A DNA stretch of 64,000 bases from Advenella kashmirensis W13003 (GTDB taxonomy: Bacteria > Pseudomonadota > Gammaproteobacteria > Burkholderiales > Burkholderiaceae_B), in assembly GCF_000506985.1 (NCBI RefSeq), contig NZ_KI650979.1, positions 1,736,710 through 1,800,709 on the forward strand, written 5' to 3'. Position 1 is the stretch's first letter. Every line of letters begins with the position of its first letter. The position numbers and the translations under genes are program-made. Of this stretch, positions 1 to 8,170 are shown piece by piece. The notes beneath the pieces are model-generated. The model was not told where the DNA came from and did not search any database. It was given only the letters and a program-made list of their open reading frames with translations.

Positions 1-156
1 GCTCATGGGTTCGATCAGAGACTGGTTGCCGTCGCGCAGGTCGGTACTCATCCAGATGGGAGGATGCTCGATTTTTTTGCTGGGCCAGGTACGGTCCGAG
101 AAATCGTGTTCAAACGCCTTGAAGGGGACGTATTTGGAAGCGGGATTGGAGATCAT
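1..156 (-). CDS. leuA: 2-isopropylmalate synthase, N-terminal fragment (runs off window)
   Basis: This is the first 52 codons of a gene whose remainder lies before base 1. The enzyme condenses acetyl-CoA with 2-oxoisovalerate, the first committed step of leucine synthesis, in the cytoplasm. The fragment starts [12 protein letters not shown] and contains [17 protein letters not shown], the start of the catalytic TIM barrel; the Arg-Asp pair and Gln of RDGNQ bind metal and substrate in this family. The ATG at 156 is preceded by AGGTG. A leucine-rich leader ORF lies 124 bases upstream, which fits amino acid control of this gene. Identity is confident; the rest of the protein cannot be judged. 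Confidence 0.93.
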   Translation of the reverse strand, partial: MISNPASKYVPFKAFEHDFSDRTWPSKKIEHPPIWMSTDLRDGNQSLIEPMS

Positions 157-173
157 GATGCACCTATTTGGGG

Positions 174-240
174 GAATCCCGGTGCGGACAGACTTGGTTT
201 AAGCAGCGACGCCGGGATTCAGAATGATAAAACGGAATCC
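174..240 (-). promoter_or_regulatory. Mutually exclusive hairpins in the leuA leader
   Basis: Two inverted repeats share one arm. GAATCCCGG (174-182) pairs perfectly with CCGGGATTC (212-220), a 9-bp stem. The inner part of the second arm, 215-220, can instead pair with GAATCC at 235-240. A further 5-bp pair lies at 243-247 and 269-273. No clear U-run follows the 9-bp stem, so this may not be a classical terminator. Competing stems between a leader peptide stop (281) and leuA (156) suggest attenuation or translational coupling. The structure is visible; the function is inferred. Confidence 0.45.
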
Positions 241-280
241 TTGTGGCTTATACAGGGGCTGTCGAACTGCCACGAACGCT

Positions 281-451
281 CTAGGCTCGACAACCGATCG
301 CTAGCAGTAGCAGAGAAGAAGAGATCAACTGGGAAGAGGGGGCAACGGCAGAACGCGTTGCGCCAGACAGAGCCGCAGCCAGAATCATGCCGTCGCAAAC
401 GCTGTTGCGGCTGGCTGATGCATGGCGAGAGAATACGGGCTGGCTCTTCAT
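281..451 (-). CDS. leuL: Putative leucine leader peptide (leu attenuator)
   Basis: This 56-residue ORF lies upstream of leuA on the same strand. It ends SSSLLLLAIGCRA, and the four consecutive leucine codons read CTG CTA CTG CTA, including two of the usually rare CTA codon. A run of Leu codons close to the stop is the hallmark of leucine attenuators: ribosome stalling there reports charged tRNA-Leu. The stop lies 124 bases before leuA, and competing hairpins lie between. The start is uncertain: the ATG at 451 lacks a good ribosome binding site, and an internal Met at codon 22 is possible. An overlapping 79-codon frame (219-458) lacks such codons and was not chosen. Confidence 0.5.
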   Translation of the reverse strand: MKSQPVFSRHASASRNSVCDGMILAAALSGATRSAVAPSSQLISSSLLLLAIGCRA

Positions 452-525
452 AGCTCAACTATAAGAAAATTTGACCCGGCGCGCAAGTGATTTCTCTCCT
501 GCCGCGCCGATCTGTCCTTTTTTGG

Positions 526-1464
526 TCAGGTAATCGTGTGCTTGACCTCATCGCGCGGCGGGCGCAGGTGAGTGTCGTCGGATCGACCGATGGTCGGCTC
601 GGTCTGTTCTGAGCTGGATACTGCAGGGCGCTCTTTCGCTTCGCCCTGGTCGGCAACGTCCTGGATGACAGGCTCATCGCGCACGGTTGGCGGGGTGTCA
701 TCCGGTTGTGCCGGGGCTGCTTTTTTTACGACAGGTGGGGAGACCACCGGTTCGGGCGCCACGACAGGTTTGGCGGCGACCGCCTCTGGCTGTCGGGCTT
801 GCGCAGGCGCGTCCACAGCAACGGGGCGGGGCTGTGCAGTTGCGCTGTTCGTTTCGTTCAGCATGTCGCGCTCAACGGACGCGACCGGGCGGTTCGCGGT
901 CAGGGGAGCGGCCAATCGGTCATCTGCCGCAACCAGCGTACCTGGCCCCAGCAATCGCTCCTGATCACGGATCTGCGCCAGTTTGCTGACGCGGTTGTTG
1001 TCCAGTTCGTCCTTGGTCGTTTTCAGATTGCCGATATTGATGGGCTCGCTGCGGTCGCGCCAGACCCAGCCCAGCACGTCGCGGCCTTCGGGCGACAGAC
1101 TTTTGATCAGGTCGGCGGCGGTATCGGCAGGCACTGTTTTATAGGCGGCACGCTGCACGCTGCCGCTATACCAGGCACTCAGGAAAAAATACACGATCAG
1201 GGTCCCCAGCAGCACCACCGCCCACCACAGATACGGGTTGATGCTATGCAGGAAAGAAACCAGTTGTGCGTTAAACTTGTCCAGGAAAGCGTAGTCCTGG
1301 ACCGCGCCGAACTCAAGAATGCGCGCCGCGACCCACAGCCAGACGATGATTGTGACAATAATGACGGCGGCACGCATTATAATCCGTGGGGTAGCCAGCT
1401 TGAGCAGCGTTCTGCTTACCAGTCTGGCATCATTTTGCTGAACCGCGGCGTTGCTGTATTTCAT
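526..1464 (-). CDS. Conserved membrane protein of unknown function, two N-terminal helices
   Basis: The 312-residue protein has two hydrophobic segments, at about residues 25-50 and 75-98. A soluble stretch of about 90 residues follows (PADTAADLIKSLSPEGRDVL), then a long Ala/Pro/Val/Glu-rich tail from about residue 190 that is probably disordered. I do not recognise a characterised family. The Met at 1464 is preferred over the one at 1491, because the longer form would overlap the divergent rpoN start. Only 18 bases separate the two starts, so its promoter probably lies inside rpoN and the reverse. It is probably an inner-membrane protein with a cytoplasmic tail. Confidence 0.7.
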   Translation of the reverse strand: MKYSNAAVQQNDARLVSRTLLKLATPRIIMRAAVIIVTIIVWLWVAARILEFGAVQDYAFLDKFNAQLVSFLHSINPYLWWAVVLLGTLIVYFFLSAWYSGSVQRAAYKTVPADTAADLIKSLSPEGRDVLGWVWRDRSEPINIGNLKTTKDELDNNRVSKLAQIRDQERLLGPGTLVAADDRLAAPLTANRPVASVERDMLNETNSATAQPRPVAVDAPAQARQPEAVAAKPVVAPEPVVSPPVVKKAAPAQPDDTPPTVRDEPVIQDVADQGEAKERPAVSSSEQTEPTIGRSDDTHLRPPRDEVKHTIT

Positions 1465-1482
1465 AGGTAATCCAAATCCGAT

Positions 1483-2877
1483 ATGCGTCATGCGTTAGAA
1501 CTTCGAACCGGCCAGCAACTGGTGCTGACCCCTCAATTGCAACAATCTCTGCGTTTGTTGCAATGTTCTGCACTGGACCTTCAGGCAGAACTGGCACAGG
1601 CGTTGCAGGACAATCCCATGCTTGAACTCGTCGATAATAACCAAATATCCGACGAGAACACAAATGTAAGCGACAATGATGCCGAGCTTTTACAACAGGA
1701 CTGGTCTTCCCAGAACAGCCAGAAATCGCGTGATGACGAATATTTTCAGCCCGAAACCGCTGTCGACGTGTCGCTTTCCGAGCATTTGCTGGAGCAGTTG
1801 CGCCTGACCCACGCCTCGGAACGGGACGTCAACCTGGCCGAATATTTGATCGAGGAGCTGGACGATAACGGGTACCTGATGTCCAGTCTGGAAGACATTG
1901 CCGCCCTGTTTTCCGAGGAGGCCGATGTCAGCGAGGACGATCTGGCGGTCGCCTTGCGCCTGCTGCAATCCTGCGATCCACCGGGAGTGGGCGCGCGCAC
2001 CCTGTCAGAATGCCTGCTGTTGCAGTTGAATGTCGCCACCCTGGCCAATGCGCCGGAACCCGAAGTGCTCGATTGTGCCCGCCTGATCTGCGAGCACGGC
2101 CTGGAGGCGCTGGGACGAGCCGATATGGCGCAATTGCGGGCGATCACCGGAGCCGGAATAGACCGGATCCGGCAGGCACACTCGCTGATTCGACAACTGG
2201 ACCCACGCCCAGGCAAACTGTTTAGCGCGCCCACTGCCGATTATGCCGTGCCCGATGTGCTGGTGCGCAAGATCAAGGGGGAGTGGGTGCTGACCATCAA
2301 CCAGGCGGTCATGCCGTCACTACGCATTAGTGAGGGGTACGAAACGATGATCCGTCGCCTGGGCAAAGAGGCCGGCGCCGGTATCAGTGAACAGCTGGTG
2401 GCCGCCAAAGGGTTTATCCGGCAAGTCAGCCAGCGTTTTACGACCATTCTGGACGTATCGCGCGCCATTATGGACAAACAGCGCGAATTTCTGGAATATG
2501 GCATGGCGCGCATGCAGCCACTCACCTTACGGGACGTGGCCGATGCCGTGGGCATGCACGAGTCCACGATCTCCCGGGCGACCACGCAGAAGTTTATCGC
2601 GACCCCGCACGGGGTTTTTGAACTGAAGCGGTTTTTCGGTTCCGGCGTTGCGACCGACAGCGGTGAACATGCCTCGGCCACGGCGGTTCAAATTCGCATT
2701 CGTGATTACATCGCCGCCGAATCCGAGGCCAAGCCGCTATCGGATAGCCGCCTGACCGATATGCTGGCGCAGGAAGGGATCACGATCGCGCGCCGTACGG
2801 TCGCCAAATACCGTGAGGTACTGGGAATTCCATCGGCTTCCCTGCGCAAGGCGCGCGCCAGCCTGAACCAGGAGTAG
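1483..2877 (+). CDS. rpoN: RNA polymerase sigma-54 factor
   Basis: The 464-residue product directs RNA polymerase to -24/-12 promoters and needs an enhancer-binding ATPase. Region I is visible at residues 1-50 (GQQLVLTPQLQQSLRLLQ). The core-binding domain spans roughly 110-310. The helix-turn-helix follows (LRDVADAVGMHESTISRATT), and the RpoN box ARRTVAKYRE is at about residues 436-445. Length is slightly short for the family but all regions are present. In many proteobacteria rpoN follows lptB and precedes hpf; neither is here, so this copy is relocated or a second one. Its neighbour 18 bases upstream is divergent. Confidence 0.95.
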   Translation: MRHALELRTGQQLVLTPQLQQSLRLLQCSALDLQAELAQALQDNPMLELVDNNQISDENTNVSDNDAELLQQDWSSQNSQKSRDDEYFQPETAVDVSLSEHLLEQLRLTHASERDVNLAEYLIEELDDNGYLMSSLEDIAALFSEEADVSEDDLAVALRLLQSCDPPGVGARTLSECLLLQLNVATLANAPEPEVLDCARLICEHGLEALGRADMAQLRAITGAGIDRIRQAHSLIRQLDPRPGKLFSAPTADYAVPDVLVRKIKGEWVLTINQAVMPSLRISEGYETMIRRLGKEAGAGISEQLVAAKGFIRQVSQRFTTILDVSRAIMDKQREFLEYGMARMQPLTLRDVADAVGMHESTISRATTQKFIATPHGVFELKRFFGSGVATDSGEHASATAVQIRIRDYIAAESEAKPLSDSRLTDMLAQEGITIARRTVAKYREVLGIPSASLRKARASLNQE

Positions 2878-3053
2878 GCCGCTCAAACGATGTCCGCTCC
2901 GGGTGAATGCTTGGGTAGCCCATCCTGAAGGCATGATGTTGCGTCGTGGTACCGTGATCAGGCAAAAAATGGCTGTAACACGTTGAAAGCATGGGTTTAC
3001 TTGATATTTATTAAGAAACGTCCAAGCGTGCTTGCATCTTTTTTTGCCTTGGA

Positions 3054-3068
3054 TGATAATAACTCTCA
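3054..3068 (+). promoter_or_regulatory. Candidate Fur box overlapping the bfd start codon
   Basis: TGATAATAACTCTCA matches 12 of 14 defined positions of the 7-1-7 Fur core TGATAATnATTATCA. It ends on the A of the bfd ATG, so bound Fur would block the start region. Fur control of bfd under iron limitation is established in enterobacteria; here it is inferred from the motif and gene identity. Confidence 0.5.
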
Positions 3069-3334
3069 TGTATATTTGTATTTGTAATGCCGTCACCGAA
3101 GATGCCGTCGTGAACGCCATCGCCCAAGGCGCAACCACGCTGAGTGACCTGCAACAAGATCTGGGCGTCGCCACCAATTGCGGGTGCTGCGCACAAATGG
3201 CCTGTAGCTACCTCGAGCGCGCGGCCTGTAGTGGCACGCCTATCGAACATGATGGCGTCAATGACCATTGCGGCAAGGAAAAATGCGACGCGCTGGTGAC
3301 CGAATCCGTCGTGCTCTGGCGCTCAGCCGCCTGA
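3068..3334 (+). CDS. bfd: Bacterioferritin-associated ferredoxin, Cys-rich tail
   Basis: Bfd is a [2Fe-2S] protein that docks near the heme of bacterioferritin and supplies electrons to release stored iron. The start MYICICNAV aligns directly with E. coli Bfd, and the cluster ligands are Cys4, Cys6, Cys38 and Cys41. At 88 residues it is about 24 longer than E. coli Bfd. The extra C-terminal part carries Cys54, Cys68 and Cys73 with His61 and His67, and Cys46 lies just after the cluster. That part could hold another metal or be redox-active. No strong Shine-Dalgarno sequence precedes the ATG, and a Fur-like box overlaps it. A bacterioferritin gene follows on the same strand. Confidence 0.88.
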   Translation: MYICICNAVTEDAVVNAIAQGATTLSDLQQDLGVATNCGCCAQMACSYLERAACSGTPIEHDGVNDHCGKEKCDALVTESVVLWRSAA

Positions 3335-3559
3335 TTTTTCCAACAATTCATTCTAACGATTCATCGGATAACAGCGCTGGCGGTTGCTGAACAAAAACGC
3401 TTTCATTTCCATTCTCATTTACCACCTGCAGGCCTTTGATGCCCTGGACGCGTAAAGCCGCTCTCTTCCCCTTATAATTTCCTTTGACTGCACCTTGCGG
3501 CTGTGTTCATAGTCAGTCAGTGGCGACTGACGCTGCCGCTTACAGTAAAGGAAACGATC

Positions 3560-4036
3560 ATGAAAGGCGATAAGGACGTTCTTAAATTTCTGAACCGTCA
3601 ACTCACCAACGAGCTGACGTCAATCAACCAGTATTTTCTGCATGCCCGCATGGTCAAGAACTGGGGGCTGAATCGCTACAACAAAAGCGAGTATCACATC
3701 TCTATCGAGAAAATGAAAAATGCCGATGCCATCATCGAACGTATTTTTCTGCTTGAAGGACTGCCCAATCTGCAGGATCTGCACAAATTGCACATTGGTG
3801 AAAACGTCCCTGAAATTCTCAAGTGTGATTTGAAAATCGAAATTGATAATCACAAGACGCTGACCGAAGCCATTGCGCACTGTGAGAGCGTGCGTGACTA
3901 TGTCACGCGCGACCTGCTTCAGGAAAATCTGGAAGATGTCGAAGAGCAGATCGACTGGCTCGAGACCAATATCGAACTGGTTGGCAAGATCGGTCTGGAA
4001 AATTATCTGCAAAGCCAGATGGGCGATAACGACTGA
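3560..4036 (+). CDS. bfr: Bacterioferritin subunit with a degenerate ferroxidase centre
   Basis: The protein has 158 residues, the same length as E. coli Bfr, and aligns without gaps ([18 protein letters not shown] at the start). It forms a 24-subunit iron-storage cage. The heme ligand Met52 is kept. Of six di-iron ligands known from E. coli Bfr, only Glu18 and Glu94 remain; position 51 is Lys, 54 is Asn, 127 is Val and 130 is Gln. The subunit should therefore bind heme but not oxidise iron efficiently. Bacteria such as Neisseria build mixed cages from a ferroxidase-type and a heme-type subunit. A partner is expected elsewhere in the genome. bfd lies upstream and a terminator follows. Confidence 0.93.
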   Translation: MKGDKDVLKFLNRQLTNELTSINQYFLHARMVKNWGLNRYNKSEYHISIEKMKNADAIIERIFLLEGLPNLQDLHKLHIGENVPEILKCDLKIEIDNHKTLTEAIAHCESVRDYVTRDLLQENLEDVEEQIDWLETNIELVGKIGLENYLQSQMGDND

Positions 4037-4067
4037 TTGCAGTTGTGCGAACAGCAGATATGCAAAC

Positions 4068-4092
4068 GGGCCTTCGCAGGCCCCTTTTTTTT
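4068..4092 (+). terminator. Intrinsic terminator of bfr
   Basis: GGGCCT, loop TCGC, AGGCCC, then an unbroken T run. It lies 31 bases after the bfr stop codon. Confidence 0.9.
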
Positions 4093-4099
4093 TATTATT

Positions 4100-4121
4100 G
4101 CCGCCGGATCTGGCCGGCGGC
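4100..4121. repeat. Perfect inverted repeat just after the bfr terminator
   Basis: GCCGCCGG, a six-base loop, then CCGGCGGC. It sits between the bfr terminator and the end of the convergent gene at 4157. No U-run follows on the minus strand, so it may only protect a 3' end or assist termination. Confidence 0.5.
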
Positions 4122-4156
4122 GCATTGCATTTGCAATGATATGAGTGGCGTTCAGT

Positions 4157-4720
4157 TTAGCGCGACGGACAATCGGATACATTGCCCCACGCGTTGTTCG
4201 CGCCACAATACTGATTGCGCACGCGCGACAGACATGAAGGCCGATCAAAAAAGCCGAGTGCACGACATTCACTCATGGCCTGATGGAAAGCGGGCTCCCA
4301 ATTGCCTGGTGCAGGTGCTGCGCGAGGCGAGCGGGGTGTGCGCCTGATGGGAACCATGTCCTGATCATTGCCGTTACTGCCATCCAGGGTATCGGTGGCG
4401 TCACCCATGGTGATTTCGCTATTGGTCGTCGTGACCGCCTGCTCAATGGCCTGTTCTCCCTGCGCTGCATCGACATGCCATTGCACGGATTCGGGCTGCG
4501 TGGGCACGCCCTGGGCGCCGCTCATGAGCGGTTGCTGGGGTTGCAACTGCACCGGACGACCCTGGGCATCAACCATGGGATTGGGGTCGGATGCCGTGAC
4601 ATTGGGAACATTGGCAGATGTCGGTGCGTGCTCGATCAGCCAGTCGCCGGCCTGCAGGCCGCCCCATGTAGCCGCACCAGCCACAATGAGAAGAGACAAA
4701 AATAATAAACGCCAGGACAT
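4157..4720 (-). CDS. Hypothetical exported or membrane-anchored protein with Cys-rich C terminus
   Basis: The 187-residue protein opens with one hydrophobic segment (residues about 3-20, WRLLFLSLLIVAGAATWGG) that acts as signal or anchor. A long low-complexity region rich in Gln, Pro, Asp and Thr follows. The last 45 residues are conserved-looking, with four cysteines (C-x8-C, then C-x9-C) that could form disulfides in the periplasm. The ATG at 4720 has GAGG seven bases upstream and is preferred to the ATG at 4726, which is too close to it. It lies 30 bases downstream of prfC and may be cotranscribed. No function is assigned. Confidence 0.65.
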   Translation of the reverse strand: MSWRLLFLSLLIVAGAATWGGLQAGDWLIEHAPTSANVPNVTASDPNPMVDAQGRPVQLQPQQPLMSGAQGVPTQPESVQWHVDAAQGEQAIEQAVTTTNSEITMGDATDTLDGSNGNDQDMVPIRRTPRSPRAAPAPGNWEPAFHQAMSECRALGFFDRPSCLSRVRNQYCGANNAWGNVSDCPSR

Positions 4721-4750
4721 CTGCATACCTCGGTTGTAATTCGGCCAATT

Positions 4751-6367
4751 TTAGCCGTTTTCCCCAAACACTTTACCGCCATGTTCGCGCATGGCGTGAA
4801 AATTAATCTCCGGATTCAGCTCCTGTGCCACCCGCAACTGGGCGGGAGAGGTAATCAGGAAAGCCAGTGCATCCACCACATCGTAGGCAATATGCGCTGC
4901 ATTGCTGTCGATGAACTTCTTGAGCGCCTTCGGGTTTTCGCTGGTCACCCAGCGTGCCATGGTATAGCGTGAAGGCATCATGCGGGCATCGGCGCCATAT
5001 TCTGTTTTGAGACGGTGCGCGACCACCTCAAATTGCAGCTGACCCACGGCACCCAGCAGTAGCGCGCCACCGGCCGCTTGCGGACGGAACACCTGAATCG
5101 CACCTTCCTCACCCAATTGAGTGAGGCCGGTGCGCAACTGCTTGGTGCGCAGCGGATCCTTGACTTCCACCGCCTGAAACAGCTCGGGCGCAAAAAACGG
5201 CAGGCCGGTAAATTGCAAGGTTTCGCCTTCAGTCAGTACATCGCCCAGCTGCAGCACGCCGTGGTTGGGAATACCAATTACGTCGCCGGCATAGGCTTCG
5301 TCAAGCAGATCACGCCGCTGCGACAGGAACGACACCACGTTGTTGGGGCGGATTTCCTTGCCGGTGCGGCTGACCTTCAGGCGCATGCCACGCTCGAAAC
5401 GACCGGAGCTGACGCGAACAAAAGCCACCCGGTCACGATGCGCAGGGTCCATATTAGCCTGAACTTTGAACACAACCCCTGAAAATTTGGTTTCATCAGG
5501 TTGCACAACGCGCTGCAACGCCTGCCGTGAACCGGGTTTGGGGGCCCATTCCACCAGCGTGTCCAGGACTTCCTGTACTCCGAAATTATTAATCGCGGAA
5601 CCGAAAAAGACCGGTGTCTGCCGGCCGGCAAGAAAAGCCTGATGGTCGAACGCGGGCGCGGCCTCCTGCAGCAGATCGATTTCTTCCTTTGCCTTTTCAA
5701 AGGCGCTGCCGAAACGCTTGCTGATTTCCGGATTCTCCAGGCCGTCGATGATATCGTCGTCATTGCTGCGTCGTTCCTGACCCGCCCGGAAAATACGCAT
5801 GCGATCGCGGCGGATATCGAAAACCCCGCCAAAAGACTTGCCCATACCGACAGGCCAGGAAAAGGGCACGGCGTCCATGCCCAGATGCGATTCGATTTCA
5901 GCCAGCAAATCCAGCGGTTCCTGGACTTCGCGGTCCATTTTGTTGATGAAGGTAATAATCGGCGTATTGCGTGCGCGACAGACCTGCAGCAGGCGAATGG
6001 TCTGAGGTTCTACGCCGTTGGCGGCGTCAATCACCATCAATGCGGCATCCACGGCGGTTAGTACACGGTAGGTATCTTCCGAGAAATCCTGGTGTCCGGG
6101 CGTGTCCAGCAGGTTGATCACGCAGTCGCGATATTCCATCTGCATGACTGATGAGGCTACCGAAATACCCCGCTGCTTCTCGATTTCCATCCAGTCGGAA
6201 GAGGCATGCCGGCTGGCTTTACGGGCCTTTACACTACCGGCGATCTGAATGGCGCCTGCGAACAGCAGCAGTTTTTCAGTGAGCGTGGTTTTACCGGCAT
6301 CCGGGTGGGAAATAATCGCAAAAGTCCGGCGACGGGCGACTTCCTGCGGAATGGAATGAGTAGACAT
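4751..6367 (-). CDS. prfC: Peptide chain release factor 3
   Basis: RF3 is a translational GTPase that removes RF1 or RF2 from the ribosome after peptide release. The 538-residue length is normal. The GTPase motifs are clear: SHPDAGKTT (P-loop), RGISVASSV (switch I), DTPGHQDF (switch II) and NKMDRE (G4). An EF-Tu-like domain II and the RF3 C-terminal domain follow. The start MSTHSIPQEVARRRTF was chosen because it gives the family's usual N terminus; an upstream in-frame Met at 6418 adds 17 unconserved residues. Confidence 0.95.
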   Translation of the reverse strand: MSTHSIPQEVARRRTFAIISHPDAGKTTLTEKLLLFAGAIQIAGSVKARKASRHASSDWMEIEKQRGISVASSVMQMEYRDCVINLLDTPGHQDFSEDTYRVLTAVDAALMVIDAANGVEPQTIRLLQVCRARNTPIITFINKMDREVQEPLDLLAEIESHLGMDAVPFSWPVGMGKSFGGVFDIRRDRMRIFRAGQERRSNDDDIIDGLENPEISKRFGSAFEKAKEEIDLLQEAAPAFDHQAFLAGRQTPVFFGSAINNFGVQEVLDTLVEWAPKPGSRQALQRVVQPDETKFSGVVFKVQANMDPAHRDRVAFVRVSSGRFERGMRLKVSRTGKEIRPNNVVSFLSQRRDLLDEAYAGDVIGIPNHGVLQLGDVLTEGETLQFTGLPFFAPELFQAVEVKDPLRTKQLRTGLTQLGEEGAIQVFRPQAAGGALLLGAVGQLQFEVVAHRLKTEYGADARMMPSRYTMARWVTSENPKALKKFIDSNAAHIAYDVVDALAFLITSPAQLRVAQELNPEINFHAMREHGGKVFGENG

Positions 6368-6680
6368 CTGGGGGTATTTTCTGGATATAAATGATGAGCA
6401 ATGGCCCTCATTGCCCAAAGCATAGGCAAGTGACCTGCAAACCCGTCATATTAAACGGAATTGGGTCGTTTGGTCTCGGAAATGCGGCGTAAGCGAATGA
6501 TTCTTCGGGATCTTGCAGAACTGAGGGATCGGTTTGGTTGATCATGCCGCTGACGGTTGATGATCATGCGAGTTGCGGATGAATCGAGCCATGCAATTAT
6601 CGTCGGCTTGGTGCCTCGTGCTGCGTTTGAGCGTCCGTTAACCGCGAGACCCCGTACAATAATCCTGGTTTTAGCTATTT
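6368..6680. other. Intergenic region between divergent prfC and amidase genes
   Basis: No gene was found in these 313 bases. A near-direct repeat, GGTTGATCATGC (6536-6547) and GGTTGATGATCATGC (6555-6569), could be a regulatory site. TACAAT at 6655-6660 is a possible -10 element for the amidase, without a well-spaced -35. Confidence 0.35.
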
Positions 6681-8117
6681 ATGGCAATTGCAATGACAAA
6701 TTTTCACTCCCTGTCCGCGACTGAACTGATGGTTCTCATCCGCACCCGTAAAGTGTCGCCGGTGGAACTGATGCAAGCTAGCCTGGCGAGGGCAGAAGCG
6801 CTGCAGCCCGTGCTGAACTGCTTCATCACGTTATGTGGCGACCAGGCCATGCAAAAGGCGCGCGAAGCAGAACAGGCTGTCATGGATGGCAAGCCATTAG
6901 GGCGTTTGCATGGCATACCTTATACCGTAAAAGATCTGGTGAATACCGCTGACATCCGCACTACGTTTGGCACAGTGCTGCATCAGGCCAATATCCCCAC
7001 CGAGGATGCGCCGGCCGTTGCCCGATTGAATGCCGCGGGCGCCATTCTGCTGGGCAAGACGACGACACCGGAATTTGGTTCCCAGCCCTTTACCCGCTCC
7101 CCGCTGTTCGGGCAGACCCGCAATGCATGGAATGCACAGCGCACCAGCGGCGGGTCCAGCGGAGGTGCCGCCGTTGCCACGGCAGCCGGTGTGACGCCTC
7201 TGGCTATTGCGACTGATGGAGGAGGCTCCACCCGAATTCCAGCTGCCTGCAATGGCGTGGTAGGCATCAAGCAAAGCAACGGCGTGGTGCCTCACAGCCA
7301 GGCTCAGGATCTGTTTGGCAACCAGACGTATGTTACGCCCACCACGCGCACCGTAGCTGATACCGGTTTAATGCTCGATGTCATGACAGGCGATTATGAT
7401 CTGGACCCATGGTCGATAAGAAGGCAATCGGTCGACTATGAAAAAGCCGCCTGTTATCGAGGCGACTTTTGTGGCAAACGTATTCGTTACTGCTATGCAC
7501 CCGAGGGCCGGACGGTCTCGAATGATGTGAAGGAAAATTTTGACGCTGCATTGCGGGTGCTTGAGGGCCTCGGGGCGACGCTGGAACCCTTTGATGCGCG
7601 CGATTTTATTGTCGAGCCTATTTGGAGAACAATCAATCATACCGTCTGGCGCGCACGCTTTCTGCCTCTGGTAGAAAAGCATGGTGATACGTTCAGCGAA
7701 ACGTTTCGACGACAGGTCTTATCGGCGGGTGATTTTTCCGCCATAGACTACCAGGAAGCGATGTTTGCCCGCACGAACCTGTTCAAGCGCTTGCAGGCGC
7801 TTTTCGATTCTGCCGACCTGCTGGTGACGCCGACCCTGACACGAACGGCGCTGCCACTGGACACAGACTTGTTCGACCCTTTTGAAATGGACGGTCGATA
7901 CTACGATGGTATTCGCACTCACTGGTACCCATGGACCATGGTATTCAATATGACCGGACATCCGGCAATCACGTTGCCGTCCGGTCTGGCGCGGGACGGA
8001 TTGCCTGTCGGGATTCAATTTGTGACGCGCTGGGGTAGTGATGAGCAGCTGTTACGTGATGCGGCCATCTTTGAACAGGCGATGGGCATCCCTGGTCAGC
8101 CGCCCGACGTCATATAA
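6681..8117 (+). CDS. Amidase-signature family hydrolase
   Basis: The 478-residue enzyme belongs to the amidase signature family, which hydrolyses C-N bonds of amides and includes GatA. The catalytic Lys is in YTVKDL (Lys84). The cis-Ser is in TSGGSSGG (Ser159/160) and the nucleophile in GGSTRIPA (Ser183). There is no signal peptide. It is not GatA, since gatB and gatC are absent. The substrate is unknown. The ATG at 6693 is an alternative start; neither has a strong ribosome binding site. A Bug-type solute receptor converges from downstream, but no operon link exists. Confidence 0.88.
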   Translation: MAIAMTNFHSLSATELMVLIRTRKVSPVELMQASLARAEALQPVLNCFITLCGDQAMQKAREAEQAVMDGKPLGRLHGIPYTVKDLVNTADIRTTFGTVLHQANIPTEDAPAVARLNAAGAILLGKTTTPEFGSQPFTRSPLFGQTRNAWNAQRTSGGSSGGAAVATAAGVTPLAIATDGGGSTRIPAACNGVVGIKQSNGVVPHSQAQDLFGNQTYVTPTTRTVADTGLMLDVMTGDYDLDPWSIRRQSVDYEKAACYRGDFCGKRIRYCYAPEGRTVSNDVKENFDAALRVLEGLGATLEPFDARDFIVEPIWRTINHTVWRARFLPLVEKHGDTFSETFRRQVLSAGDFSAIDYQEAMFARTNLFKRLQALFDSADLLVTPTLTRTALPLDTDLFDPFEMDGRYYDGIRTHWYPWTMVFNMTGHPAITLPSGLARDGLPVGIQFVTRWGSDEQLLRDAAIFEQAMGIPGQPPDVI

Positions 8118-8134
8118 CAGGCCGGTGCGGCCTG
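8118..8134. repeat. GC-rich hairpin between convergent genes
   Basis: CAGGCCG, loop GTG, CGGCCTG lies directly after the amidase stop. No T run follows on either strand, so it is at best a weak terminator. Confidence 0.45.
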
Positions 8135-8170
8135 CCTCATGTCAGCCGGGCCCGCTAGCCAAGCCAGACC

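Noticed and set aside
219-458. 79-codon minus-strand frame in the leuA leader
   Set aside because: It overlaps the leucine-rich leader frame, lacks Leu clusters and resembles no known protein.
706-1470. Long open frame on the plus strand opposite the two-helix membrane protein
   Set aside because: It is antisense to a gene with clear membrane helices and sensible start; the translation lacks any family motif and is low in plausible structure.
3405-3425. Second Fur box upstream of bfr
   Set aside because: Only one half-site (CATTCTCATT) is recognisable; the other half does not match, so it was not listed as a feature.
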